Translations under genes and position numbers: made by a program
The notes under the pieces: model-generated
What the model saw: only the letters and a program-made list of their open reading frames with translations
The model's database searches: none
What the model was told of the DNA's origin: nothing
Source: Planctellipticum variicoloris
GTDB lineage: Bacteria > Planctomycetota > Planctomycetia > Planctomycetales > Planctomycetaceae
Direction: 5' to 3'
Length of the DNA stretch: 64,000 bases
Assembly: GCF_030622045.1 (NCBI RefSeq)
Contig: NZ_CP130886.1
Location: 3,175,557-3,239,556 of the forward strand
Part shown: positions 46,685 through 55,293 of the stretch, in pieces
Layout: the number at the start of each line of letters is the position of its first letter
How positions within the stretch are numbered: position 1 is the stretch's first letter

Positions 46685-47479
46685 CTACCGCTTCCCCCGC
46701 CCCGGCCGCTGCTCGTCATACCGCCGCGGAACCCGCCACGCCGGAACGGGAGCCGGCTTGGTCAGTTCAGGCTTCTCGGCCTGACCCAGCGCAACCGGCG
46801 GCAGGATCTCAAAATCGTCGGCCCCCAGCGGCGTCGCGGGGATCGACGGCACGTCCTGCAGCCGGGCCGCACGCCGCAGGGCCGTCAGCAGCGCGCGGAT
46901 CTGCCGGTGCGTCTTCCAGTTCTGACGGATCACCAGCGACCCCGTGGCCGGCACGGGGGTCATCGCCCCTCCTTCGCCGTCGACCTGCTCCCACATCGCA
47001 CTGGTGGAGTCCTGAATCGCCATCATCAGACTGCTCCAGTCCTCCTCCCCCGGAACCAGATCCTGCACCGGATAGACGCGAGTCGACAGCCGCAGTTCCA
47101 GCTCCTCCCTGGTGCTCACCACGAAGATGCCCTCCTCGGGCGCAAAATCCAGATCCTGTGACTCCAGCACGTGAGTCAGGGCCACATGCAGCGGCACATC
47201 GCCCAGTTCCAGCGAGACCGGCGTGGTCGAATCGATCCCGGCGTCCCGCAGTTTCTCGACGGCCAGAAATACCGGAATCCGGCAGCGCTGGCTGACAAAC
47301 CGCAGCCACTCGTCGAGCGGCGTCTGGTCACAATCCCAATCGGCACGCAGCAGGAGAACCGCCTCGGGTGACGGCGTCCCTGCAGCCGTCCCCGCCGTCT
47401 CGACCTCAGCCCGGCCCACGCTGCCGACGCAGTTGCCGACGGCCAAAATCGCCAGGACACCCCACACGCGGCTGGTCAT
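46685..47479 (-). CDS. Secreted protein with secretin-N / STN-like domains
   Basis: The 264-residue protein has a signal peptide (MTSRVWGVLAILAVGNCVGSVG). The mature part resembles the planctomycete secreted proteins with secretin-type N0/STN and N-domain modules: PLDEWLRFVSQRCRIPVFLA, SLELGDVPLHVALTHVLESQ, then RVYPVQDLVPG, IQDSTSAMWEQVDGEGGAM and SLVIRQNWKTHRQIRALLTAL. In secretins these domains build the periplasmic vestibule, but this protein has no channel domain. The C-terminus is Pro/Arg-rich. The function is unknown. It abuts the truncated Rhs remnant; whether this gene was inserted there or simply lies next to the deletion is unclear. Confidence 0.75.
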   Translation of the reverse strand: MTSRVWGVLAILAVGNCVGSVGRAEVETAGTAAGTPSPEAVLLLRADWDCDQTPLDEWLRFVSQRCRIPVFLAVEKLRDAGIDSTTPVSLELGDVPLHVALTHVLESQDLDFAPEEGIFVVSTREELELRLSTRVYPVQDLVPGEEDWSSLMMAIQDSTSAMWEQVDGEGGAMTPVPATGSLVIRQNWKTHRQIRALLTALRRAARLQDVPSIPATPLGADDFEILPPVALGQAEKPELTKPAPVPAWRVPRRYDEQRPGRGKR

Positions 47480-47785
47480 CGGTCGTTCTCCCGAGTTAGC
47501 ATCTCAGTGACAGGTTATCACCATACCGCGTGCGATCCAGGAACTGCAAATTGGGTTTGGGGACCGAGAAAGCTCCAAATCACAAACGCCAAGTTCCAAA
47601 CAGGCAAGAGACGCGAAATTCTGCACAAGGGAACGATGTTGGCGGGGACTGCGTCCTCTGTCTGACGGCATTCCGTTGAAACCCGCGCCTGCCTGACGTT
47701 TCCTGCTGGAGAACGGACGTCGACGGTCCCTGATGTCCGGAACGCCGTTTTGAGCCGAAATCAACACTCCCCAGAGGATCTTTTC

Positions 47786-49882
47786 ATGTCGCTGCCGCAA
47801 CTGCTCCTCGCGCGTTCCCGCCCCCTGGCTCGGCTGGGGCTGGCCTGCGGACTGGGATTCGCCGTCGCGGGAACCGTACCCGCCGCCGAGCCGCTCCCCC
47901 TCCGCCGGGTGGTCATGGTCAACTCGGGGATCGGGTTCTTCGAGCATGGCGGCCCGGTCGAAGGGAACCGGAAGGTCGAATTCACCGTCGGCGCGGGCGA
48001 ATTGAACGATCTCCTCAAGAGTCTGGTCGTGCAGGATCTGGGGGGCGGCAAAATCGCCGCGGTCAATTACGCCTCGCCGGAACCGGTCTCGGAGACGCTC
48101 CGGCAGCTCTCGGTCGATCTCACCGCCAATCCCTCCCTGTCGCAGATCTTCCACCAGTTGCGCGGGCATCAGATCGAGTTCAGCTCGACCGGGCTCGACG
48201 GTACGACCAAGGGGACGATCGTCGGCGTCGAACGACGGCGAACGATGGCCGCCAATGCGCAGGTCGTCGACACGGACATTCTGACGGTGCGGACGGCGAC
48301 CGGCATTCGTTCGGTTCCGGTGGCGTCGATCCTCGCCACCGCTTTCCCCGAAGAGAAAATCGACCGCGACTTTCAGCAGGCGCTCGACCTGCTCGCCGGC
48401 GCCCACCAGGAGAGCCGCAAGACGGTCGAGCTCGATCTCCGCGGCGACGGCCCCCGTCAGATCCGCGTCGGTTACATGCAGGAAGTCCCCGTCTGGAAAA
48501 CGAGCTACCGGCTGGTGCTGGACGACAATGATCCGCCCAGGCTGCAGGGCTGGGCGATCGTTGAAAACACCACGTCGCAGGACTGGAGCGAGATTCAGCT
48601 CACGCTGCTCGGCGGCCAGCCGATCTCGTTCCAGATGGACCTCTATTCGCCCCTGTTCGCCACCCGGCCGACAGTCGCGCCGGAAACGCCCACCGCCGTC
48701 CAGCCGCGGACGTACCAGCAGAATCTCTATCAGCAGGTCGACGAGTTCCTCGCCGGCGCCAGCAAGCCCGCCCGGCTGCCGAGCTACGGCGGCCTGGGAG
48801 GCTTCGGCGGCGGGCTGGGCGGCATGGGCGGATCGATGGGGGGCGGGTTCTTCGGCGGGGGAGGGGACAACACGCCCGGCTTCGCGGCCCACACATCCAG
48901 CATGGAATCCGTCGCACAAACGGCCGAAATCGGTCACTCGTTCCGCTATGCGATTGCCACGCCCGTTTCGCTGAAGCGGCACGAGTCGGCGATGCTGCCG
49001 ATCGTCAACGACGAAATCACCGGCGAACAGGTCGCCATCTTCGACAGCCGGGTCCACCCCAGCCATCCCCTCGCCGGCGTACAGCTCACCAACTCGACGA
49101 AGCTCCACCTGCAGGCGGGGCCGATCACCGTCTTCGATGACGGCGAATACGCGGGAGACGCCCGGCTGGGCGATGTTCCGTCGGGGACAAAGCGCCTCAT
49201 CAGTTATGCGCTGGATCTGAAGACCGAAGTCGTCACCGCGACGGCGACCGAGCCCCCGGAGCTGATCGGGGTCAGCATCGACACAGGTCGGGTGCTGCTC
49301 AAGCGCAGGGACGCCCGCCGGACGACGTACACGGTCAAGAACTCCAGCGACCAGCCGCGCAAGCTGCTGCTGGAACAGCCACTCGACGCCAACTGGCCGA
49401 CCGTCGAACCGGCCCCGGCCGAGAAGACGCGAGAGTCGTACCGGTTCGCCTTCACAGTCCCGGCCGGGAGAACAGACACATTCGCCGCGACGGAATGGAA
49501 GCCGGCCGATGAAAGACTTCCGCTCCGTGAGATGTCGCAGGCTCAGTTCGAAACGTACGGGAACTCGGCGCTGGCCTCGGTCGAAGTGCAGGCGGCGCTG
49601 AAGAACCTGCAGCGGGAACAGGCAGCCTTGCGGAAGCTCGCCGCGGAGCGGGAACCGCTGGAACAGCGCAACCGGGAGCTGATCGCCGAGCAGCAGCGGC
49701 TGCGGGAAAGCCTGCGGGCCGTCGGCCCAGCCGAGGCGCTGCATCAGCGGTACGTGAAGAAGCTGGGTCAGACCGAGGACGAGCTGGAAGCCCTCGGCGC
49801 CAAACTGAAGCACGCCCGCGAGACAGAACTGGCGGCAGAGCAGGCGTTTCATGCGAAGACGGAGACGCTGACGGTGAAGTAG
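47786..49882 (+). CDS. Secreted DUF4139 domain protein
   Basis: This exported protein of 698 residues has a signal peptide (LARLGLACGLGFAVAGTVPAAEP) and matches the DUF4139 (mucoidy-inhibitor-A-like) family. Visible parts are VVMVNSGIGFFEHGGPVEG, LKSLVVQDLGGGKIAAVNY, YMQEVPVWKTSYRLVLDD, the DWSEIQLTLLGGQPISFQMDLYSPL block, a Gly-rich linker (GGLGGFGGGLGGMGG at about 333-360) and a C-terminal coiled coil (ALKNLQREQAALRKLAAEREPLEQRN and onward, quoted in part). The role is unknown. ATG at 47786 is supported by AGAGGATC just upstream. Confidence 0.85.
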   Translation: MSLPQLLLARSRPLARLGLACGLGFAVAGTVPAAEPLPLRRVVMVNSGIGFFEHGGPVEGNRKVEFTVGAGELNDLLKSLVVQDLGGGKIAAVNYASPEPVSETLRQLSVDLTANPSLSQIFHQLRGHQIEFSSTGLDGTTKGTIVGVERRRTMAANAQVVDTDILTVRTATGIRSVPVASILATAFPEEKIDRDFQQALDLLAGAHQESRKTVELDLRGDGPRQIRVGYMQEVPVWKTSYRLVLDDNDPPRLQGWAIVENTTSQDWSEIQLTLLGGQPISFQMDLYSPLFATRPTVAPETPTAVQPRTYQQNLYQQVDEFLAGASKPARLPSYGGLGGFGGGLGGMGGSMGGGFFGGGGDNTPGFAAHTSSMESVAQTAEIGHSFRYAIATPVSLKRHESAMLPIVNDEITGEQVAIFDSRVHPSHPLAGVQLTNSTKLHLQAGPITVFDDGEYAGDARLGDVPSGTKRLISYALDLKTEVVTATATEPPELIGVSIDTGRVLLKRRDARRTTYTVKNSSDQPRKLLLEQPLDANWPTVEPAPAEKTRESYRFAFTVPAGRTDTFAATEWKPADERLPLREMSQAQFETYGNSALASVEVQAALKNLQREQAALRKLAAEREPLEQRNRELIAEQQRLRESLRAVGPAEALHQRYVKKLGQTEDELEALGAKLKHARETELAAEQAFHAKTETLTVK

Positions 49883-50068
49883 ATACCGCGCGTCCGAAAA
49901 TGGTTGTTGTGACGGTTCGTCCGCTGCGTTACCTTCAGCCGCGTTCTCAGGCGCCGGCTCGATTCCGCCGTTGACGAATCGGCCCCCGGCGAATCGTTCC
50001 TCGCACTCGCCATTCCTCCGACTGACTCACCCGCCCGCCGACTGCCGGCCCTCCACCGAGCTCCCTCT

Positions 50069-51544
50069 ATGCGTCCACTCGACCTGGCCGTCATCGGTCT
50101 CTACGCCCTCGCCATGCTCGCCGTGGGCCGCTACTACAAATCGCGCGTGCAGACCTCCGACGACTACCTGCTCGGCGGGCGGACCATGAGTCCGTTCATG
50201 ATCGGTCTGTCCCTGTTCGCCACGCTGACCAGCACGCTGTCGTACCTGGCGTACCCGGGGGAAATGATCAAAAACGGGCCGATGATCTTCGCCCAGCTCA
50301 CGGCGTTTCCGTTCGTCATGGCCATCGTCGGCTGGGGGCTGATTCCGCGGATCATGCGGCAGGAGAACGTCACCAGCGGCTACGAACTGCTGGAACTCAA
50401 GCTCGGACTGACCGGCCGGCTGCTCGGCGCGACGATGTTCATGGCCCTCCGCATCGTCTGGATGGCCGCCATCCTCTACGCCACCACCAGCAAAGTCCTC
50501 GTTCCGCTGCTGGGACTCGATCCTTTCTGGGCGCCGTTCCTCGCCGCGGCGATGGGAATCATCACCCTCATCTACTCCGCCGAAGGGGGGATGCGCGCCG
50601 TCGTGATGACCGACGCCCTGCAGTCGCTGATCATGTTCGTCGGCGCAATCGTAATTATCGTGGTGGTGTCGATCGACCTGGGAGGCGTGGGCGCGTGGTG
50701 GCCGGAGACCTGGGCGACGCATTGGCAGAAACCGGTCTTCTGGTTCCGCACCGACGTCCGCGTGACGTTCATGGGAGCGTTTCTCAACATGCTGGTCTGG
50801 ATGACCTGCACCTGCGGGGCCGACCAGATGGCGATTCAGCGCTACCTGTCGACGCGCGACGCCAGGTCCGCCCGCCGGTCGTTCGGCGTCCATTTGATCA
50901 CCGAAGTCTTCATCGCCCTGCTGCTGGGAGCGGTGGGCCTGGCGCTGATCGGCTACTTCATGGCGCGTGCCGACAGCCCCGCCGCCGCTGCAGGTCTGTT
51001 CGATCAGGCGGACGAACTGCTCCCCCGCTTTGTGGTGACGGTCCTGCCGGCCGGGCTCGGCGGGCTGGTCATCTCGGCGATGCTCTCCGCGGCGATGTCG
51101 AGCCTGTCGTCCGGAATGAACTCGGCGAGCGCCGTGATCACGACCGACTTCATCGGGCGACTCATGCGGACCCGCTGGACGTCGCATGAAACGGTCCGCG
51201 TCGCGCGGGTCGCCTCCGTGCTGATCGGCATCCTCGCGGTGCTGCTGAGCATGTTCGTCGGGCAACTGGCCACGAACCTGCTGGAGCTATGCATCAAAGT
51301 CGTCAACCTGCTGACCGCCCCGCTGTTTGTGCTCTTCTTCCTGGCGCTGTTCGTGCCGTGGGCGAAGCCGGCCGGCGGCGTCGCCGCGACGGTGGCAAGC
51401 ATCGGCGTCGCGGTGGGGATCGCGTTCTTCAAACTGGGGGGCCTGGAATTCCTCTGGACCGCCCCGGCGTCATTCGTCGCCGGGGTCGTTGCCGGCAGCC
51501 TGGTGAGCCTGATTCCACGGGGCAGACAACAACGTTCGGCATGA
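50069..51544 (+). CDS. Sodium/solute symporter family (SSF) transporter
   Basis: The 491-residue integral membrane protein has about 13 hydrophobic helices and the SSF signature: YYKSRVQTSDDYLLGGRTMSPF at the first loop, GYELLELKLGLTGR, MRAVVMTDALQSLIMFVGA, MLVWMTCTCGADQMAIQRYLSTRDARSARRS (part shown), and GLGGLVISAMLSAAMSSLSSGMNS, where Na+-coordinating serines lie. SSF proteins use the sodium gradient to take up sugars, amino acids or sialic acid; the substrate cannot be assigned. The start MRPLDLAVIGLYALAML fits the family. No partner gene is adjacent. Confidence 0.93.
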   Translation: MRPLDLAVIGLYALAMLAVGRYYKSRVQTSDDYLLGGRTMSPFMIGLSLFATLTSTLSYLAYPGEMIKNGPMIFAQLTAFPFVMAIVGWGLIPRIMRQENVTSGYELLELKLGLTGRLLGATMFMALRIVWMAAILYATTSKVLVPLLGLDPFWAPFLAAAMGIITLIYSAEGGMRAVVMTDALQSLIMFVGAIVIIVVVSIDLGGVGAWWPETWATHWQKPVFWFRTDVRVTFMGAFLNMLVWMTCTCGADQMAIQRYLSTRDARSARRSFGVHLITEVFIALLLGAVGLALIGYFMARADSPAAAAGLFDQADELLPRFVVTVLPAGLGGLVISAMLSAAMSSLSSGMNSASAVITTDFIGRLMRTRWTSHETVRVARVASVLIGILAVLLSMFVGQLATNLLELCIKVVNLLTAPLFVLFFLALFVPWAKPAGGVAATVASIGVAVGIAFFKLGGLEFLWTAPASFVAGVVAGSLVSLIPRGRQQRSA

Positions 51545-51580
51545 CAGGCGTGAAGCACGGATCTCTGACCATGTTCCTGG

Positions 51581-51604
51581 CACCCATGCTCTGCATGGGC
51601 ACGT
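51581..51604. repeat. CCCATGC palindromic repeat next to the insertion sequence
   Basis: CCCATGC-TCT-GCATGGG (51583-51599), a variant of the CCCAGGC palindrome family, lies only about 12 bp outside the left inverted end of the insertion sequence. Confidence 0.6.
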
Positions 51605-51718
51605 CCGGCCGCGAGGCTCCGCCTGGGCTGCGCGAAATCCGTCGTTTTCAGGGGCAATTGGCCTCGGCGAATCGTCGCGTTTTTGTTCCACTGGGCTTTT
51701 TGTTCAAGGAGGAACGTC

Positions 51719-51973
51719 ATGACCTGCGAAACCAGCGAAACAGCCGTCGCCCGGTATTCGTCGCCGGCGGGCAAGTTGGTGCGGTTCTTCGAGCGGAGTC
51801 GCAATCGGTGGAAGGCGAAGTCCGGCCAGTGGAAGCGAACCTGCAAGCTCCTGCAGAACCAGACCCGCGCCGTCGAGAAGAGCCGCGCGATGTGGCGCAC
51901 GCGGGCCGCCGCGGCCGAACGCCGCGCGGCGGACCTGGAACGTGAGATCGCCGCCTTAAAATCCGGGCGCTGA
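51719..51973 (+). CDS. Transposase N-terminal frame (orfA), coiled-coil/basic
   Basis: The 84-residue product is strongly basic (KLVRFFERSRNRWKAKSGQW) and ends in a coiled-coil stretch (AAAAERRAADLEREIAALK). A near-ideal ribosome binding site (AAGGAGG, 6 bp before ATG) marks the start. It overlaps the next frame by 14 bp and is most simply the N-terminal region of the same transposase, joined by a +1 frameshift near 51957-51973 (TTAAAATCCGGGCGCTGA). Single-frame relatives of this transposase family carry such a coil before the catalytic domain. Confidence 0.7.
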   Translation: MTCETSETAVARYSSPAGKLVRFFERSRNRWKAKSGQWKRTCKLLQNQTRAVEKSRAMWRTRAAAAERRAADLEREIAALKSGR

Positions 51974-53312
51974 CCGGGTCGCCGACGCAGCCCCTGGCCC
52001 CCTCCCGGACGCCGTCCGACCGGCCCATCATGCGTATTCGGCAGCGGCCATCGGCCTGACGTTGCAGTTCTGTCTGGCCGGAGCGGTCAGCTTTCGCGGC
52101 TGCCGGGCGGTGGTCGAACTGCTGCGGGACAGCCTGCCCCAGTTCCGGGGGGCTCCTGCGGCCAATACTGCGGAAGCGTGGCTGCTGCGGCTGGGACTGC
52201 ACGAGTTGCGGCGGCCCAAGGAATTCGCCGCCGACTGGGTGTTCCTCGTCGACCACACGCTGCAACTGGGGTCGCGGAAGTGTCTGGTCATCGCGGGGCT
52301 GCGATTGTCGGCGTGGAAAGCGCTGACGGCGCCGCTGACGCACCAGGATCTGACGCTGCTGGCGCTGCAGCCGGTCGAAAAATCCAGCGGCGAGATCGTC
52401 CAGCGGCAGCTCGCGGCTGCGGCCGGGCTGGTCGGCGTGCCGGCCGCCATCCTCAGCGACGAGGGTTCGGATCTTCTCGGCGGCGCTCAGCGTTTCCGCG
52501 AACAGCACCCGACGACGCAGGTGCTGCACGACATCGCCCACAAGACGGCGATCGTGCTCAAGCACGAACTGCTCGCCGATCCGCGGTGGATCGCGTTCGT
52601 CAAACACTGCGGGCAGACGCAGCCACGGGTGAAGCAGACGGAACTCGGACACCTTGCTCCCCCCACGCAGAAAGTCAAAGGGCGTTACTTGAACTTGGGG
52701 CCGCTGATCGGCTGGGGCGCCCGCATGCTGCGGCTGATCGACACGCCCGCGGCCGAACGTCCCGCGGGTCTCGACCTGACGCGGCTCGAGGAGAAGTTCG
52801 GCTGGATCCGCGACTTCCGGGAGGCGCTCGTGGACTGGAACGACTTGCAGGCGGTCAAGGACCACATGCTGGAGTTCCTGCGCGTGGCGGGCTACCACGC
52901 CGCCGCCGGCGAGACGCTGCGCCGGCAACTGGAGACGGTGGCCCGAACGCCTGCCGGTGAGCGTGCGGCGGCGCGGCTGGTGGAGTTCGTGAGCGAGCAG
53001 TCGAGCGGCGTGCTCCCCGGACAGAGTCTGCCGGCCAGCAGCGAAGTGCTGGAATCGCTGATCGGCAAGGGCAAGCGTTTGCAGGGCCAGCACAGCCGCG
53101 GCGGCTTTACGAAACTGATTCTGGGGATGGCCGCGTCGGTCGTGCGGATCAGCGAGGAAAAGATCTGCGAAGCCCTGAACGCCGTGCGGCATCGCGACCT
53201 GCTCGCGTGGATCGACGACCACTTAGGCAAGTCGCTGACAGCCCAGCGCCGCCAGGCCCTCCCCGTCCTTCCAGGAACAAAAGCCGGATCAACCGGGACC
53301 GCCAACAATTGA
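51960..53312 (+). CDS. DDE-type transposase, main frame (orfB)
   Basis: The frame is open from 51960 to 53312 without an ATG in its first part; a TTG at 52062 would miss family residues (HHAYSAAAIGLTLQF) upstream of it. The text matches a transposase-like family found in cyanobacteria and planctomycetes: LGLHELRRPKEFAADWVFLVDHT, KCLVIAGLRLSAWKALTAPL, SGEIVQRQLAAAAGLVGVPAAILSDEGSDLL (part shown), HDIAHKTAIVLKHEL and RYLNLGPLIGWG. Candidate catalytic acids are the Asp of FLVDHT, the Asp of LSDEGSDL and a later Glu. The stop overlaps the right inverted end. Expression probably needs frameshifting from orfA. Confidence 0.8.
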   Translation, partial: NPGADRVADAAPGPLPDAVRPAHHAYSAAAIGLTLQFCLAGAVSFRGCRAVVELLRDSLPQFRGAPAANTAEAWLLRLGLHELRRPKEFAADWVFLVDHTLQLGSRKCLVIAGLRLSAWKALTAPLTHQDLTLLALQPVEKSSGEIVQRQLAAAAGLVGVPAAILSDEGSDLLGGAQRFREQHPTTQVLHDIAHKTAIVLKHELLADPRWIAFVKHCGQTQPRVKQTELGHLAPPTQKVKGRYLNLGPLIGWGARMLRLIDTPAAERPAGLDLTRLEEKFGWIRDFREALVDWNDLQAVKDHMLEFLRVAGYHAAAGETLRRQLETVARTPAGERAAARLVEFVSEQSSGVLPGQSLPASSEVLESLIGKGKRLQGQHSRGGFTKLILGMAASVVRISEEKICEALNAVRHRDLLAWIDDHLGKSLTAQRRQALPVLPGTKAGSTGTANN

Positions 53313-53435
53313 CGATTTCGCGCAGCCCAGGCTCCGCCTCGCATCGATTGACCTCACGCAGTCCGAATCAGCGGTCTGCGAAGCAATCAGTCGATCACTG
53401 GCAGAGGCTGGGATCGAGAACTGAAGGATCGCGAC

Positions 53436-53742
53436 ATGAATACCATGGAAAAGACACTCGCAGAGACGTTGCAGTCGGCTCCATCATTACCGTGGAGAGC
53501 GGCGCTCTATCTGCCAGTCGAGATCCGCTGGGAACTGAATACTCCCACGATTATTTGCAATCCCGATGACCGGCACGGACGCCATTCCTGCACCGGGGAT
53601 GCGCTACGCCCTCTCGATCGCTGACGTGAAGGACATTGTCGACAACGCCCGAAAGCAGCGACCCGACTGTTCTCCGGACGACTTACTGAAAGCGTTTCTG
53701 TTCTATTTCGAACGGGATGCGTTTATTGAGTTTGGGCAGTGA
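53436..53742 (+). pseudogene. DUF7716-like small gene split by a frameshift
   Basis: Frame 1 (53436 onward) reads MNTMEKTLAETLQSAPSLPW and continues through VEIRWELNTPTIICNPDD before becoming nonsense. Frame 2 (from ATG 53566) reads MTGTDAIPAPGMRYALSIAD, then VKDIVDNARKQRPDCSPDDL and LKAFLFYFERDAFIEFGQ, stopping at 53742. Joined, they give one protein of about 100 residues with the look of DUF7716-type proteins (terminal Ala-Phe-x-x-Tyr-x-x-x-Asp-Ala-Phe). A one-base change near 53556-53566 would restore it. It sits 94 bp beyond the insertion sequence. A sequencing error is the alternative. Confidence 0.55.
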
Positions 53743-53780
53743 TCGCACCCGGCATTCCTGGCAGTCCGCTGATCTATTGT

Positions 53781-53802
53781 GTGCCACGGCTGTGCCAGCC
53801 GC
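53781..53802. repeat. Short GTGCCACGGCTGTGCCAGCC palindromic motif
   Basis: An imperfect palindrome (GTGCCACGGCTGTGCCAGCC) lies in the 147-bp gap after the DUF7716-like remnant, with a related CACGGCCCTGGCAC at about 53842-53855. It looks like another small dispersed repeat family; I see no gene here. Confidence 0.4.
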
Positions 53803-53889
53803 GCGAGCGCTCCAACTCACTTGGAATTGCGTCACGTCCGACACGGCCCTGGCACTCGAAGTCAAATCTTCAACCGCCGTTGACGCCGA

Positions 53890-55107
53890 TCACTGCTCGC
53901 CGCCCCCCTGCTGCGGCGGAATCGCCTGTCTCAGCAGCGTCGCGATCCACTCCAGTTCCTCGTCATCGCGGCCTGTCAGCAGACTATAGGGCTTCCCGTC
54001 GCGAGGAACGATGTGGAGCTGCATCACCGGCACGTCGTTGACCTCCATCCCGCTCTTCCCTATGCGGGCGGTGGCCAGTTCCTCCAGGAGCCACTCCCTT
54101 CGCTTCGTGCCGAACAGGCCCAACTGGATCAACTTGAGCTGGCCACCGGCGACCGCGATCGCCGCCTGACGGCGGCCCATGTTGATCGCCGCCAGCAACA
54201 TGCCCAAGCCGGCCGCCCAGAAGACCGCCATGACCATCGCAAAATTCCAGACTTCCCCGCCGGCAGGCATCTTGCCGTTGAGCAGCGATAAGCCCACTCC
54301 GCCAGTAAACAGCGTCATGAATCCGCACCAGAAGAGACTGAAAAGGAACAGCCCCGCACTCCCTCTCCAGACGCCCAGCGCGGGAACGACGAGCGTGAAG
54401 CCCCCCGGAATCTCCCGATGTTCAACGAGGCTCCCCGCCGGCTTCTCGAAACGGTCGATATCTCCGGCGCCGAATCGGACGGGACTCTCCACCAGCACGA
54501 CCGGCAACGGCGGCGCCGCGACGGCGGCGACATCCAGCGCGTCCTCCGCCGCCAGTTGGTCGGCAACGGCCTTCAGCCACGGCTCGGGATACCCGATCGC
54601 CAGCCACCGCGGCTTCCCCTGGTGGACCTCCGCCTTCAACGCCGCCATCTCGGCGACGCGCCGCGCGAGGCCCGCTTGGGCCCGCTGCTCGTTCCGCGGG
54701 ATGCTGTGGACGGCCAGCCGCGCGATCCTTTCGCGCCGCACGGACTTCCTCCAGAAAATCGGGCCGATCCGCTCGCCATAGCGAATTACCCCGTTGGCAA
54801 CATGAATCTCGGCGTGCCCGAACGAAATCGCCCCTCCCAGCAGCACCCCTCCCACGGCCGCGGCCACGCCTGGCAGGATCAGCAACCCTGAGAGAGCTCC
54901 CCAGGGGCCGAACATCTGCACCATCCCGCCGGCGAAGCCCCAGACCCAGAACGCAAGAAACGCGAGTGCGACGCAACCGCCGGCGATCGGCGCGAGCCCG
55001 ACCCAGCGGAAGCCCCCCAGATCGCGCCGCGGGAAAATGTAAACGGCTCCGCCGCCGAAGGACGTGTCGCATTGAACTTCCGGCGGCAGCGGCGTGACCG
55101 ATGTCAT
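53890..55107 (-). CDS. Membrane protein of unknown function (four TM segments)
   Basis: The 405-residue protein has two pairs of hydrophobic helices. The first pair is near residues 38-95 (LAPIAGGCVALAFLAFWVWG; LLILPGVAAAVGGVLLGG) and the second pair near 255-320 (AGLFLFSLFWCGFMTLF; MVMAVFWAAGLGMLLAAI). The soluble parts between and after them are beta-rich, PH-like (GHAEIHVANGVIRYGERIG ... RRERIARLAVHS, and QLKLIQLGLFGTKRREW). It ends in a Gly/Gln-rich tail. I do not recognise the family. ATG at 55107 (MTSVTPLPPEVQ) is preferred to 55173, which adds an unrelated Cys/Arg-rich start. It lies alone between the DUF7716-like remnant and the antiporter gene. Confidence 0.7.
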   Translation of the reverse strand: MTSVTPLPPEVQCDTSFGGGAVYIFPRRDLGGFRWVGLAPIAGGCVALAFLAFWVWGFAGGMVQMFGPWGALSGLLILPGVAAAVGGVLLGGAISFGHAEIHVANGVIRYGERIGPIFWRKSVRRERIARLAVHSIPRNEQRAQAGLARRVAEMAALKAEVHQGKPRWLAIGYPEPWLKAVADQLAAEDALDVAAVAAPPLPVVLVESPVRFGAGDIDRFEKPAGSLVEHREIPGGFTLVVPALGVWRGSAGLFLFSLFWCGFMTLFTGGVGLSLLNGKMPAGGEVWNFAMVMAVFWAAGLGMLLAAINMGRRQAAIAVAGGQLKLIQLGLFGTKRREWLLEELATARIGKSGMEVNDVPVMQLHIVPRDGKPYSLLTGRDDEELEWIATLLRQAIPPQQGGGEQ

Positions 55108-55293
55108 GCGAAGCTCTCCAGCTCTCCAGATTCGAACCGCGATCGACAAGCATTGTCCGCCTGCGGTCTCCAATCAAGAGGCCGAACGCTGCGGTCCCGA
55201 GTTGCACGCCCGACCGTGGATCCGCATGAAATCAGCCAGCCGCACGCGAAGTGAAACGTCACGAGCAGCCATTTCGCCGACCCGATCGGCCCC

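Larger units (their letters stand above)
51612..53342 (+). mobile_element. Insertion sequence with terminal inverted repeats and two-frame transposase
   Basis: The left end (51612-51644) and right end (about 53312-53342) are inverted copies: both carry ATTTCGCGCAGCCCAGGC (18 bp identical), with one gap and a flipped TCC/GGA trimer outside it. Between them lie only the two overlapping transposase frames. No target-site duplication is obvious at the flanks. The outermost part of each end is itself a CGAGGC-tcc-GCC(T) palindrome like the dispersed CCCAGGC repeats. The element is about 1.7 kb and looks intact. Confidence 0.8.

Noticed and set aside
47504-49852. 782-codon minus-strand frame opposite the DUF4139 gene.
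   Set aside because: It is Arg/Gly/Asp-rich shadow; the plus-strand frame has a signal peptide, a ribosome binding site and family motifs.
51950-51975. Programmed -1 frameshift between the two transposase frames.
   Set aside because: Frame arithmetic gives +1 (or -2), and there is no A6G or similar -1 slippery heptamer; only a TTAAAAT run is present.
55120-55160. ATTCGAACC sequence resembling a tRNA T-loop upstream of the membrane-protein gene.
   Set aside because: No acceptor stem, anticodon arm or CCA end can be built around it; no tRNA was found anywhere in the window.
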